A DNA stretch of 11,184 nucleotides. Origin: Firmicutes bacterium UBA1065. Its GTDB lineage: Bacteria; Bacillota; Clostridia; Tissierellales; Sedimentibacteraceae. The position numbers and the translations under genes are program-made. Location of the stretch: positions 1-11,184 of the forward strand of contig DCDC01000066.1 in the NCBI GenBank assembly GCA_002316225.1, in the 5' to 3' direction. Of this stretch, positions 1 through 6,481 are shown piece by piece (the first letter of the stretch is position 1; every line of letters begins with the position of its first letter). The notes beneath the pieces were generated by a model. The model did not search any database. It was not told the origin of the DNA and saw nothing but the letters and a program-made list of their open reading frames with translations.

Positions 1-840
1 AAGCCCATAAGCGATATGCCGGAAGGCTTGAAAAAGCATGTCAGGTATTCCAGAACATTTTTCGATGTCCAGTCGGATATTTACAGGCTATACCATATTG
101 AAAACCCGACGGTTTTCTTTGGAAGGGAAGACTATTGGGACCTGGCAAACGAAAAATACATGGGCGGGGGTGAAGGCCCTGCAGGTTCAACCTATTTGAT
201 GTTTAAGCTTCCCGGGGAGGAAGGAGTGGAGTTTTTGTTGACAAACCAGTACACTCCCCAGAATAAGGACAATATGATAGCGCTATTGGCCGCCCGAAAT
301 GACGGTGAGAATTACGGTGAGCTGGTCTTGTACGAATTCCCTAAAACAAAGGTAGTTTCCGGACCTAATATGATAGAAACAAAAATTGACCAGGATACAA
401 GCATATCTTCACAACTTACCCTGTGGAGCCAAATGGGGTCTGATGTCTTGAGAGGAAATACAATAGTGATCCCTCTTGAGGAGTCCTTAATCTATGTGGA
501 GCCCATATATTTAAAATCGGATACGGACAGCAACTTTCCCGAAATGAAGATGGTTGTCGTATCCCATGGAGAAAAAATAGTCATGGAACCTACCCTGGAT
601 GTGGCAATAGAAAAACTCTTCGGTATGAGCCGACAAAAACCCTCAGAGCCTGATGGAGAATATGAGGATGACGACATAAATGACTTGATCATTAAGGCAA
701 ATGAAGCCTATTATGATGCCACCCGGGCTTCCCAAGAGGGAAACTGGGCAGAATACGGAAGAAAATTAGCTGAATTGGAGAGAATATTAAACCAGCTCAG
801 CACAATGATACAGGAGAAGGGGGAAGAAGCCCAAAATTAG
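1..840 (+). CDS. UPF0182 family membrane protein, C-terminal part (5' end outside window)
   Basis: The frame is open from base 1 (K-P-I-S-D before the first ATG at 16), so this is the tail of a longer gene and the ATG at 16 is not its start. About 279 residues are visible. The sequence MPEGLKKHVRYSRTFFDVQ, the later FLLTNQYTPQNKDNMIALLAARND stretch (around residues 80-103) and the IPLEESLIYVEPIYL segment (around 157-171) are characteristic of the soluble C-terminal region of the UPF0182 (COG1615) family. Those proteins are usually around 900 residues, with several N-terminal membrane helices that would lie upstream of the window. The end is a charged, probably helical tail (EDDDIND onward). 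The family has no well-established biochemical function, so none is assigned. The next gene follows after 26 bases and may be cotranscribed. Confidence 0.9.
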   Translation, partial: KPISDMPEGLKKHVRYSRTFFDVQSDIYRLYHIENPTVFFGREDYWDLANEKYMGGGEGPAGSTYLMFKLPGEEGVEFLLTNQYTPQNKDNMIALLAARNDGENYGELVLYEFPKTKVVSGPNMIETKIDQDTSISSQLTLWSQMGSDVLRGNTIVIPLEESLIYVEPIYLKSDTDSNFPEMKMVVVSHGEKIVMEPTLDVAIEKLFGMSRQKPSEPDGEYEDDDINDLIIKANEAYYDATRASQEGNWAEYGRKLAELERILNQLSTMIQEKGEEAQN

Positions 841-866
841 TTAATAAGAAAGGATAAGGAGGATTT

Positions 867-1235
867 ATGAAATTTACATTCAATCATTTTAATTTTAATG
901 TTCTGGATTTGGAAAAAAGCATGAATTTTTATAAGGAAGCTTTGGGTTTGAAGGAAGTAAGAAGAAAAGAAGCTTCAGACGGGAGCTACATTTTAGTTTT
1001 CATGGGGGACGGAGAAACGGGTTTTTCCCTGGAACTTACCTGGCTGAGAGACAGAAAAGACCCCTATGATTTGGGAGAATTGGAATACCACTTGGCTTTT
1101 AGGGTAGACAATTACGATGAAGCCTTCAAGAAACATAAAGAAATGGGCTGCGTCGAATACGTAAATGAAGCAATGGGGATTTACTTCATTACTGATCCCG
1201 ACGGCTACTGGATTGAAATAATTCCTACAAGATAA
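867..1235 (+). CDS. VOC-family protein, glyoxalase I-like (lactoylglutathione lyase-like)
   Basis: A 122-residue single-domain protein of the vicinal oxygen chelate fold, the usual length for bacterial glyoxalase I. The start is set by AAGGAGG at 856-862, four bases before the ATG. All four metal-ligand positions of glyoxalase I appear to be present: H7 (FNHFNFNV), E56 (FSLELTW), H75 (EYHLAFRV) and E117 (DPDGYWIEII). The DPDGYWIEI ending is typical of this family. If it is a true glyoxalase I it would isomerise the hemithioacetal of methylglyoxal and a thiol. Many VOC proteins act on other substrates (antibiotic resistance, dioxygenases), and clostridia often lack glutathione, so the substrate is open. 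It lies 26 bases after the UPF0182 gene and is followed directly by a terminator. Confidence 0.82.
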   Translation: MKFTFNHFNFNVLDLEKSMNFYKEALGLKEVRRKEASDGSYILVFMGDGETGFSLELTWLRDRKDPYDLGELEYHLAFRVDNYDEAFKKHKEMGCVEYVNEAMGIYFITDPDGYWIEIIPTR

Positions 1236-1240
1236 GTTTA

Positions 1241-1272
1241 AAGCCGCAAGCAAACCTTGCGGCTTATGTTTA
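1241..1272 (+). terminator. Hairpin terminator after the VOC gene
   Basis: A perfect 10-bp stem, AAGCCGCAAG (1241-1250) with CTTGCGGCTT (1256-1265), closes a 5-base loop. It begins 5 bases after the VOC stop codon. The following stretch (ATGTTTATCC) is only moderately T-rich, so termination may be incomplete. Confidence 0.7.
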
Positions 1273-1343
1273 TCCTGTTCATTTAAATGAATTTTTCACA
1301 TAAACTGTAGCAAGATACAAAAACCCAAGTGTGACAAGGTTAC

Positions 1344-1372
1344 TTGACAGGGTATACTTACCCTGCTATATT
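1344..1372 (+). promoter_or_regulatory. Sigma-A promoter of the ccdA redox operon, with an inverted repeat in the spacer
   Basis: A consensus -35 TTGACA (1344-1349) is followed after exactly 17 bases by TATATT (1367-1372). The start point would be near 1379, about 20 bases before the ccdA ATG at 1400. An inverted repeat with perfect 7-base arms, CAGGGTA-TACT-TACCCTG (1348-1365), fills most of the spacer and overlaps the -35 end, where a regulator could bind. The promoter match is strong. The operator role is an inference. Confidence 0.75.
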
Positions 1373-1399
1373 TTAATAATAATATTTTGGGAGGCTGGC

Positions 1400-2128
1400 A
1401 TGGGTGGTTCAGGTTTAGGAGCTGATATAAGCATTATATTGGTTTTTGCGGAAGGATTCATATCTTTTTTTTCACCCTGCGTACTTCCTTTAATTCCGGT
1501 GTATATCAGCTACCTGGCAGGCAAGGGGAAAAAAGTTAACAGTGATGGTACCATTACTTACGAAAGAAAAGAGGTACTTTTTAATACCTTGTTTTTTGTT
1601 ATGGGAATTTCAAGCGTATTTTTTATTTTAGGTTTATCATTTTCAGCTTTGGGTATATTCTTTAACAGGAACAGGGAGCTTTTCAGCAAAATAGGCGGGG
1701 CAGCAATAATAATCTTAGGTCTTGTCCAGCTGGATATTGTCAAATTGAATTTTTTAGCAAGGGAAAAAAGGATAAGTCTTAATCTGAGCGGTAAAATGAA
1801 TCCTTTCCTTGCCTACATAATGGGGTTTACATTCAGCTTCGCATGGACTCCCTGCGTGGGACCGGTATTGGCTTCAGTCTTGATTTTAGCATCTAATGCC
1901 AGGAATGTTTTTACCGGAAACCTGTTTGTAGCCCTTTATGCCCTGGGTTTTATAATACCCTTTCTGATTTTAGGGTTCTTTACCACAGAAACATTGAATT
2001 TCTTTAAGGAAAAAAGGAATTTGGTCAAGTACACCATTAAAATCGGAGGAGTAATACTGGTAATAATGGGGATTATGACATATACGGGTACTTTTGCCAT
2101 CATAAGCAGAAAACTAAGTTTTTTTTAA
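1400..2128 (+). CDS. ccdA: CcdA-type transmembrane thiol-disulfide transporter
   Basis: A 242-residue polytopic membrane protein of the CcdA/DsbD-beta family, which passes electrons from cytoplasmic thioredoxin to extracytoplasmic thiol-disulfide proteins (for example in cytochrome c maturation or repair of oxidised proteins). About six hydrophobic helices are visible. Both family cysteines are present in their Pro-Cys contexts: C27 in SPCVLPLIPVYISYLAG and C152 in TPCVGPVL. They would form the redox-active disulfide within the membrane. The ATG at 1400 is preferred because GGGAGG (1389-1394) lies five bases upstream. A longer frame from a GTG at 1331 would begin upstream of the promoter. The next two genes encode a flavoprotein reductase and thioredoxin, which fits CcdA drawing electrons from that thioredoxin. 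No extracytoplasmic partner (ResA, MsrAB or similar) is in the window. Confidence 0.9.
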   Translation: MGGSGLGADISIILVFAEGFISFFSPCVLPLIPVYISYLAGKGKKVNSDGTITYERKEVLFNTLFFVMGISSVFFILGLSFSALGIFFNRNRELFSKIGGAAIIILGLVQLDIVKLNFLAREKRISLNLSGKMNPFLAYIMGFTFSFAWTPCVGPVLASVLILASNARNVFTGNLFVALYALGFIIPFLILGFFTTETLNFFKEKRNLVKYTIKIGGVILVIMGIMTYTGTFAIISRKLSFF

Positions 2129-2169
2129 AGAGCTGATTAAGTAAAATCCCGGAGAAGGAGAGGTTAATT

Positions 2170-3027
2170 ATGGGAGAAATGGTTGATATCATCATCATAG
2201 GAGCAGGTCCTGCCGGCTTGTCCGCAGCCGTAAATGCTCTTATAAGGGGCAAAAGGGTCAGAATTTTTTCAAATAAGGACAATAAGCTGTCAAAGGCAGA
2301 AAGGGTTGATAACCATTTAGGTTTTTACCACATGAGCGGAAAAGAATTGATGGATAAGTTTAAAGAACATGCAGAAGCTATGGGTATAAGAATAGAAGAA
2401 GGGAAGGCAGTAAACATACTTCCCTTAGGTGACAGCTTCCTGGTCAATATAAGCGGCCAAATAATAGAAGCCAAAAAAGTAATATTGGCCACGGGAATTT
2501 CAAAAATTAGAGAATTGCCCGGAGAAGAAAGACTCTTGGGAAGCGGGGTAAGTTACTGTGCAACCTGCGACGGTATGCTTTACAGGGGAAAAAAGGCTGT
2601 TGTCTGGGACCAATCTGAAGATGCATGGGAAGAAGCCAATTTCCTGCAAAGTATAGGTGTTAATGTTACTTTTGTTTCTGATAAACCCAGACATGAGAAT
2701 TTAAGCGACAATGTTGAGTACATAAAAGGCAGGATTGAAGAAATACTAGGAGAAAACACCGTTGAGGCCGTTAAAATAGGAAATGAAATCATAAAAACCG
2801 ATGCTGTCTTTATGCTCAGGGATGCCGTGGCTCCCGATGCCTTGATTGAAGGACTGGAATTGGACGGCAGCTTCATAAGCGTGAATAAGCACATGGAAAC
2901 CAATATTCCGGGATTATATGCGGCAGGAGATATTACCGGAAAACCCCTACAGCTTTCCAAAGCAATAAGCGAAGGTTTGATTGCTGCTCAAAATGCAGCA
3001 TTACAAATAGATAAAAAGGAGAGTTAA
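2170..3027 (+). CDS. Thioredoxin reductase-like flavoprotein with degenerate NADPH site
   Basis: A 285-residue protein of low-molecular-weight thioredoxin reductase size, with start supported by AAGGAGAGG (2155-2163). Visible features: FAD-binding IIIIGAGPAGLSAA near residues 7-20, a redox-active C130-A-T-C133-D-G, and the second FAD motif YAAGDITGKPLQ (250-261). The NADPH domain is unusual. Where family members have a glycine-rich VVGGGNSAVEEA-like loop it has VVWDQSEDAWEEANF (about 144-158), and the HRR motif that binds the NADPH 2'-phosphate is replaced by SDKPRHENL (170-178). It therefore probably does not use NADPH in the standard way. Clostridial ferredoxin-dependent flavin thioredoxin reductases (FFTR) are known to lack these motifs, so ferredoxin is a plausible donor. 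It lies 41 bases after ccdA and one base before the thioredoxin gene, its likely substrate. Confidence 0.85.
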   Translation: MGEMVDIIIIGAGPAGLSAAVNALIRGKRVRIFSNKDNKLSKAERVDNHLGFYHMSGKELMDKFKEHAEAMGIRIEEGKAVNILPLGDSFLVNISGQIIEAKKVILATGISKIRELPGEERLLGSGVSYCATCDGMLYRGKKAVVWDQSEDAWEEANFLQSIGVNVTFVSDKPRHENLSDNVEYIKGRIEEILGENTVEAVKIGNEIIKTDAVFMLRDAVAPDALIEGLELDGSFISVNKHMETNIPGLYAAGDITGKPLQLSKAISEGLIAAQNAALQIDKKES

Positions 3028-3028
3028 A

Positions 3029-3358
3029 ATGGCAGAAAACATTATAATTATCAACAGCACTCAGGAATTCGACGACCTGATCAGGCAAAACAAATATGTT
3101 CTGGTGGATTTTTGGGCGGCATGGTGTGCTCCTTGCAGAATGGTAGCACCGGTTATAGATAAGGTAGCAGAGCAATACAGCGGAAAAATAATTGTTGCAA
3201 AGGTAAATATAGATGAGCAGCAGGAATTGGCTATTCGCTACGGAATACAAACAATACCTACCATAATATTCTTTAAGGAAGGAAGATTTGCGTCAAAGGA
3301 GATAGGAGTAAAACCCTTATCATCCTTTGTAAGGATGATTGACAGCAATATTGCTTAA
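3029..3358 (+). CDS. trxA: Thioredoxin with WCAPC active site
   Basis: A 109-residue protein with a complete thioredoxin fold: VLVDFWAAWCAPCRMVAP (active cysteines C33 and C36), the conserved VNIDEQQELAIRYGIQTIPT stretch with the cis-proline at P77, and IIFFKEG. The active site is WCAPC rather than the usual WCGPC. The Gly-to-Ala change in the dipeptide can shift redox potential or partner choice. Translation is probably coupled to the upstream reductase gene: its stop ends at 3027, this ATG begins at 3029, and the ribosome site AAGGAG (3016-3021) is inside the reductase gene. It should be reduced by that flavoprotein and deliver electrons to cytoplasmic targets and to CcdA. The symbol is generic; other trx paralogues may exist elsewhere in the genome. 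Confidence 0.93.
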   Translation: MAENIIIINSTQEFDDLIRQNKYVLVDFWAAWCAPCRMVAPVIDKVAEQYSGKIIVAKVNIDEQQELAIRYGIQTIPTIIFFKEGRFASKEIGVKPLSSFVRMIDSNIA

Positions 3359-3374
3359 GATCATCTATAGCATG

Positions 3375-3418
3375 AATCTCATGAAATTCTTGTAACAAGG
3401 ATTTCATGAGATTTTTTT
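3375..3418 (+). terminator. Strong terminator of the ccdA-reductase-trx operon
   Basis: A 13-bp perfect stem (3375-3387 with 3401-3413) continues through a G-U pair and CTTG/CAAG to a 3-base TAA loop, about 18 bp in all. It is followed by a T run (3412-3418). The right arm and T run overlap the last codons of the convergent acetyltransferase gene. The other strand has no T run after the hairpin, so only plus-strand termination is clearly supported. Confidence 0.88.
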
Positions 3419-3919
3419 CCATTCATCTCTTAACAAACCATACAAGAGCAAGTTGTGCCTCTTACCGTCTCTCAATACAAATTCCCTGTAAATTCCTTCT
3501 CTTTTAAAACCGCATCTTTCGTATAAGGCAATTGCTTTATTGTTAAATTCAAGCACATTAAGCTGAATTCTGTGAAAGTTTAATTCCCTGAAGCCGTATT
3601 CCAGCAAAAGTCTAAGAGCTTCCTTTCCGTATCCCTTACCTCTTTCATCCTCCTTTCCCAATCCTATAAACAAGGTTGCAACCTGGTTTTCTTTTATTAT
3701 GTCGTCAAAACCGGCAAGACCGATTATTTTGCCGTCCTTTCTGACGGCAAAGACTTTCGACTTCCCGCTTTCCTTATAATACTTGAACATTTTGTCCACA
3801 TCAGACTTTTTTAAAGGATTTGGGGGGTAATAATCATAATACTTTAAGAATTCAGGGTCGGAAAACCACCTGTAAATTTGTTCCATGTCTTCTTTTTTAA
3901 TTTCGGTTAAAGTGATCAT
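3404..3919 (-). CDS. GNAT-family N-acetyltransferase (RimJ/RimL/SpeG-like)
   Basis: A 171-residue single-domain acetyltransferase. The acetyl-CoA pyrophosphate-binding loop is visible as ERGKGYGKEAL (residues 92-102), followed by the C-terminal LNVLEFNNKAIALYERCGFKREG signature (120-142) of the RimJ/RimL-type subgroup. These enzymes transfer acetyl from acetyl-CoA to amines such as protein N-termini, polyamines or antibiotics. The substrate cannot be told from sequence. It is the last gene of the lrgA-lrgB-GNAT operon: the lrgB stop codon (3928-3930) overlaps this gene's ribosome site AGGAG (3929-3925), which suggests coupled translation. Its 3' end runs into the hairpin that terminates the convergent redox operon. 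Confidence 0.88.
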   Translation of the reverse strand: MITLTEIKKEDMEQIYRWFSDPEFLKYYDYYPPNPLKKSDVDKMFKYYKESGKSKVFAVRKDGKIIGLAGFDDIIKENQVATLFIGLGKEDERGKGYGKEALRLLLEYGFRELNFHRIQLNVLEFNNKAIALYERCGFKREGIYREFVLRDGKRHNLLLYGLLRDEWKKIS

Positions 3920-3927
3920 AAGTTCTC

Positions 3928-4605
3928 CTAGGCAATAATAATTACGGCTATTATGGTCATAAGACCGGTCAAACCCATGGCAAGCCCGCTTGCCGCTCCT
4001 GTTTCCCCTTCCATTTCGACTGCCTTTGCTGTCCCCAGGGCATGGGATGATGAGCCAATACCGATTCCTTTAGCTATATTGTTTTTAATTTTGCCTACCT
4101 TTATCACTAAGGGGGCGAAGGCTGCCCCGATCAAACCTGTGATAATGACGGCCAAAGCAGCTATAGATTCGTTTCCTCCAAGCATTTTTGCAGATTCAAC
4201 AGCCATGGGGGTTGTGATGGATTTACATAAGAGTGACAAGAATACGGTTTCATTAATTCCAAAAAGCCTGCACAAAAGGGTAACAGATACAAAAGTTGCT
4301 ATTATACTGGCTGTTATTCCTCCGATTATGGGAATAAAGTTTTTAATCAAGGCATCTCTGTTCTTGTAAATGGGTATGGCCAGGACCGTGACAATGGGAC
4401 CCATGGCCGAAACTATTACACTTCCGCCCTTGTTATAATCGGAATATGTAAGATTAAATAATTTTAGAACAATGATGATTAAAACGGATGATAAAAGTAT
4501 GGGATTTAAAAATGTTATTTTGAATTTCTTGTTTACATAAAGGCTGAATTTAAAAAAAACAGCCGTAAGCAGGATAAAAAAAAGAGACGTTAGAATATCA
4601 GTCAT
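3928..4605 (-). CDS. lrgB: LrgB/CidB-family membrane protein
   Basis: A 225-residue, very hydrophobic protein with the family motifs in order: SAMGPIVTVLAIPIYKN (about 66-82), CKSITTPMAVESAK (127-140) and GIGIGSSSHALGTAKAVEMEG (180-200), then GAASGLAMGLTGLMT. The length is normal for LrgB. In Staphylococcus the LrgAB and CidAB pairs affect murein hydrolase activity and cell lysis. Related plant and Bacillus proteins transport glycolate, pyruvate or other small carboxylates, so a carboxylate or overflow-metabolite transport role is equally possible. AAGGAG (4618-4613) sits seven bases upstream of the ATG. The start overlaps the end of lrgA by 8 bases, a sign of coupled translation. Confidence 0.92.
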   Translation of the reverse strand: MTDILTSLFFILLTAVFFKFSLYVNKKFKITFLNPILLSSVLIIIVLKLFNLTYSDYNKGGSVIVSAMGPIVTVLAIPIYKNRDALIKNFIPIIGGITASIIATFVSVTLLCRLFGINETVFLSLLCKSITTPMAVESAKMLGGNESIAALAVIITGLIGAAFAPLVIKVGKIKNNIAKGIGIGSSSHALGTAKAVEMEGETGAASGLAMGLTGLMTIIAVIIIA

Positions 4606-4975
4606 GGTTTTTCTCCTTGTAAGAAATTAAAATATCCGTAACCTTGCAGGAAACATACATGACAAAAATGCAGGATATAAATATTATAATCATTATTTGA
4701 AAAATACTGTCCCGGATCAGTTTATAGGAATCCATGATGCCCACCGCTATGGGAACGAAGAAAAAACTCATGTATTTAAGCATGAAGGATGAAGTTTCTT
4801 CAATCACAGAGAGCTTTAAAACATTTGTGCTTAAAAGCACCAGGAGTATAACCATCCCCATTATGCTCCCTGGAATAACAATTACATTTGATATGAGCCT
4901 GCTTATTAAATTACCTGCAGAATAAATAATATAAATAATAGCTATTTGAATTAGTATTTTTATGATGTTTTTCAT
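4598..4975 (-). CDS. lrgA: LrgA/CidA-family holin-like membrane protein
   Basis: A 125-residue protein with about four membrane helices and the family motifs IPGSIMGMVILLVLL (residues 34-48) and FFFVPIAVGIMDSY (71-84). It is the holin-like partner of LrgB. The start is placed at 4975 (MKNIIKIL) because GGAGG (4985-4981) stands five bases upstream. An in-frame ATG seven codons earlier (4996) has no ribosome site and coincides with the probable -10 box. It is the first gene of a three-gene operon with lrgB and a GNAT acetyltransferase. No LytSR-type two-component regulator is present beside it, unlike the classical lrg locus. Confidence 0.9.
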   Translation of the reverse strand: MKNIIKILIQIAIIYIIYSAGNLISRLISNVIVIPGSIMGMVILLVLLSTNVLKLSVIEETSSFMLKYMSFFFVPIAVGIMDSYKLIRDSIFQIMIIIFISCIFVMYVSCKVTDILISYKEKNHD

Positions 4976-4994
4976 TCCGACCTCCGCACCTAAC

Positions 4995-5022
4995 ATTATA
5001 TCTTAAAATTTTTATAATTCAA
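4995..5022 (-). promoter_or_regulatory. Probable sigma-A promoter of lrgAB-GNAT operon
   Basis: Minus strand: TTGAAT (5022-5017), 16-base spacer, perfect TATAAT (5000-4995). The predicted start near 4988 falls just before the GGAGG of lrgA, giving a very short leader. The region is A/T-rich, so chance matches are likelier than usual, but the position is well suited to the lrgA start chosen here. Confidence 0.5.
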
Positions 5023-5081
5023 TGAAAAAAATCAGTTCATAAAAAATTTGTTAATTTAAGTTTCAATAAAGAAAATAGGGA

Positions 5082-5087
5082 TATAAT
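5082..5087 (+). promoter_or_regulatory. Possible -10 box of the htrA promoter
   Basis: A perfect TATAAT (5082-5087) lies about 40 bases before the htrA ATG. No good -35 element is found at the right distance. The nearest candidate, TTTCAA at 5061-5066, gives a spacer of only 15 bases. Support is weak in this A/T-rich 150-base divergent intergenic region. Confidence 0.35.
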
Positions 5088-5125
5088 TACAAGCAAAAGA
5101 AAAAGGAAGTAAGGAGCGGTGAGTT

Positions 5126-6400
5126 ATGGATTACAATCAGGACTTCAATGATAAATACGAAAATGAAACTCAAATTGAAAATCAAAATGCAGATCAAGAA
5201 AACATTATAACCAATGATAATTCTTCTAAGGAATACGGTGAAATAAATTTTATCATGAGTCAGCCGGTAAAAAAACCAAGGCGCAGGAAATCATTTATGG
5301 TTTACGTTGCTATTGCTTTGGTGGCTGCAATAATCGGAGGATTAGCCGGTTCTTATGTGACCTCTTACAGGTTGGATTCATTTATTAAAGAAGAAGCAGC
5401 CAAGTCATCAATAAATGCCCAGGAAGTCAATATTAATTTGACCGATGACGTGTATTTTGCAGTTGCGGTTGCAGAGAAAGCACAAAAAACCGTTGTGGGA
5501 ATTACAACTGAGACAGAAAGGCAAATCAATACCTTCTGGGGTCCCCAATTAAGAGTCGAGCAAAGCATGGGATCCGGATTTATCGTGGATTCAAAGGGAT
5601 ATATTCTGACAAATTCCCATGTAATCGGAGACGGGAAATACAAGAATATTACAGTCTCCTTAATTGACGGCTCAAAGGAAGTAGGCCAGGTATTATGGTA
5701 CGATACCACCCTGGATTTGGCTGTTGTCAAGATTAACAAGACAGGTCTTCCAGCCGCTGAACTGGGAGATTCGGACAAATTATTGGTGGGAGAGCCGGCA
5801 GTGGCAATCGGAAATCCCATGACCCTGGATTTGGAAAGAACAGTTACGCAAGGTATCATCAGCGGTTTGAACAGGTCCATTGTTTTTGATGACGGAACTG
5901 TCATAGAACCTCTTATACAAACGGATGCTTCCATAAATTCAGGCAACAGCGGAGGCCCCTTGTTTAATGCCAAGGGTCAGGTAATTGGAATAAATACGGC
6001 CAAGATGATGTCTGCAGAAGGCTTGGGCTTCGCAATACCTATAAATACGGCAAAACCCATAGTGGAACAAATAATAAATGACGGTTCATTTACAACGGTT
6101 TATGTAGGAATCACCGGCATGGCTGTTGAAACATATGAAAGAGGTTACAACGTAGACTTAATAGCCGATTACGGAGTGATAATAATTGAAACCATGAAGA
6201 ATTCTCCGGCCTCTGAAGCCGGCTTGAAGCCCAATGATGTTATAACAGCTATTGACGGGCATAAAATAGAGGATATGGATGATTTGAAAAGAAGGCTCTA
6301 CAATTATCGTGACGGAGACAAGGCTGAATTTACAATTTTAAGAAACGGTGAAGAGCTGAAAATCAATGTAACTTTAAGAACCAGACCGGATGAATTTTAA
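5126..6400 (+). CDS. htrA: HtrA/DegP-type membrane-anchored serine protease with PDZ domain
   Basis: A 424-residue protein. Order: a cytoplasmic acidic, Asn/Gln-rich N-terminus (1-45), a basic KKPRRRK stretch (49-55) followed by one membrane helix (about 57-80), an extracytoplasmic trypsin-like domain (about 105-320) and one PDZ domain (about 325-420). The catalytic triad is complete: H165 in TNSHVIG, D197 in TTLDLAVVKI and S275 in NSGNSGGPLF. This layout is that of Gram-positive HtrA/DegP-like quality-control proteases, which degrade misfolded proteins at the outer face of the membrane. The ribosome site AAGGAG (5111-5116) is nine bases before the ATG. It is monocistronic: divergent from lrgA, with a terminator directly downstream. 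No CssRS-like regulator gene is nearby. The symbol is generic, since firmicutes often carry several paralogues. Confidence 0.94.
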   Translation: MDYNQDFNDKYENETQIENQNADQENIITNDNSSKEYGEINFIMSQPVKKPRRRKSFMVYVAIALVAAIIGGLAGSYVTSYRLDSFIKEEAAKSSINAQEVNINLTDDVYFAVAVAEKAQKTVVGITTETERQINTFWGPQLRVEQSMGSGFIVDSKGYILTNSHVIGDGKYKNITVSLIDGSKEVGQVLWYDTTLDLAVVKINKTGLPAAELGDSDKLLVGEPAVAIGNPMTLDLERTVTQGIISGLNRSIVFDDGTVIEPLIQTDASINSGNSGGPLFNAKGQVIGINTAKMMSAEGLGFAIPINTAKPIVEQIINDGSFTTVYVGITGMAVETYERGYNVDLIADYGVIIIETMKNSPASEAGLKPNDVITAIDGHKIEDMDDLKRRLYNYRDGDKAEFTILRNGEELKINVTLRTRPDEF

Positions 6401-6441
6401 CTTAAGATAAGGTAAACAGCCGGAATAAGAAAGTAAAATAG

Positions 6442-6469
6442 AAAAACAGGAGGATTTCTCCTGTTTTTT
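6442..6469. terminator. Bidirectional terminator between htrA and the ctfB gene
   Basis: An 11-bp stem, AAAAACAGGAG (6442-6452) with CTCCTGTTTTT (6458-6468), around a 5-base loop. It has a T run on the plus-strand side and an A run on the other, so it can work in both directions. It lies 41 bases past the htrA stop and 13 bases past the ctfB stop on the opposite strand. Confidence 0.88.
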
Positions 6470-6481
6470 AATATGCATTTT

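Noticed and set aside
1278..1291. 14-base palindrome TTCATTTAAATGAA followed by a short T run, considered as a terminator or operator.
   Set aside because: It is an A/T-rich stem with no loop, in A/T-rich DNA. Such palindromes arise by chance and the terminator at 1241-1265 already serves the VOC gene.
1348..1365. CsoR/CstR-type copper or persulfide operator in the ccdA promoter.
   Set aside because: Those operators have arms running TACCC...GGGTA. Here the arms are the other way round (GGGTA...TACCC), so the family cannot be claimed.
1331..1399. Longer ccdA reading frame from a GTG at 1331.
   Set aside because: It would begin upstream of the well-formed promoter at 1344-1372 and has no ribosome site. 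The ATG at 1400 has GGGAGG five bases upstream.
2580..2960. A 126-codon open frame on the minus strand inside the reductase gene.
   Set aside because: It is antisense to a clearly conserved protein, with no recognisable family. It is best explained as a by-product of the coding strand.
4976..4996. lrgA start at the upstream ATG (4996).
   Set aside because: No ribosome site, it overlaps the predicted -10 box, and the downstream ATG at 4975 has GGAGG at ideal spacing.
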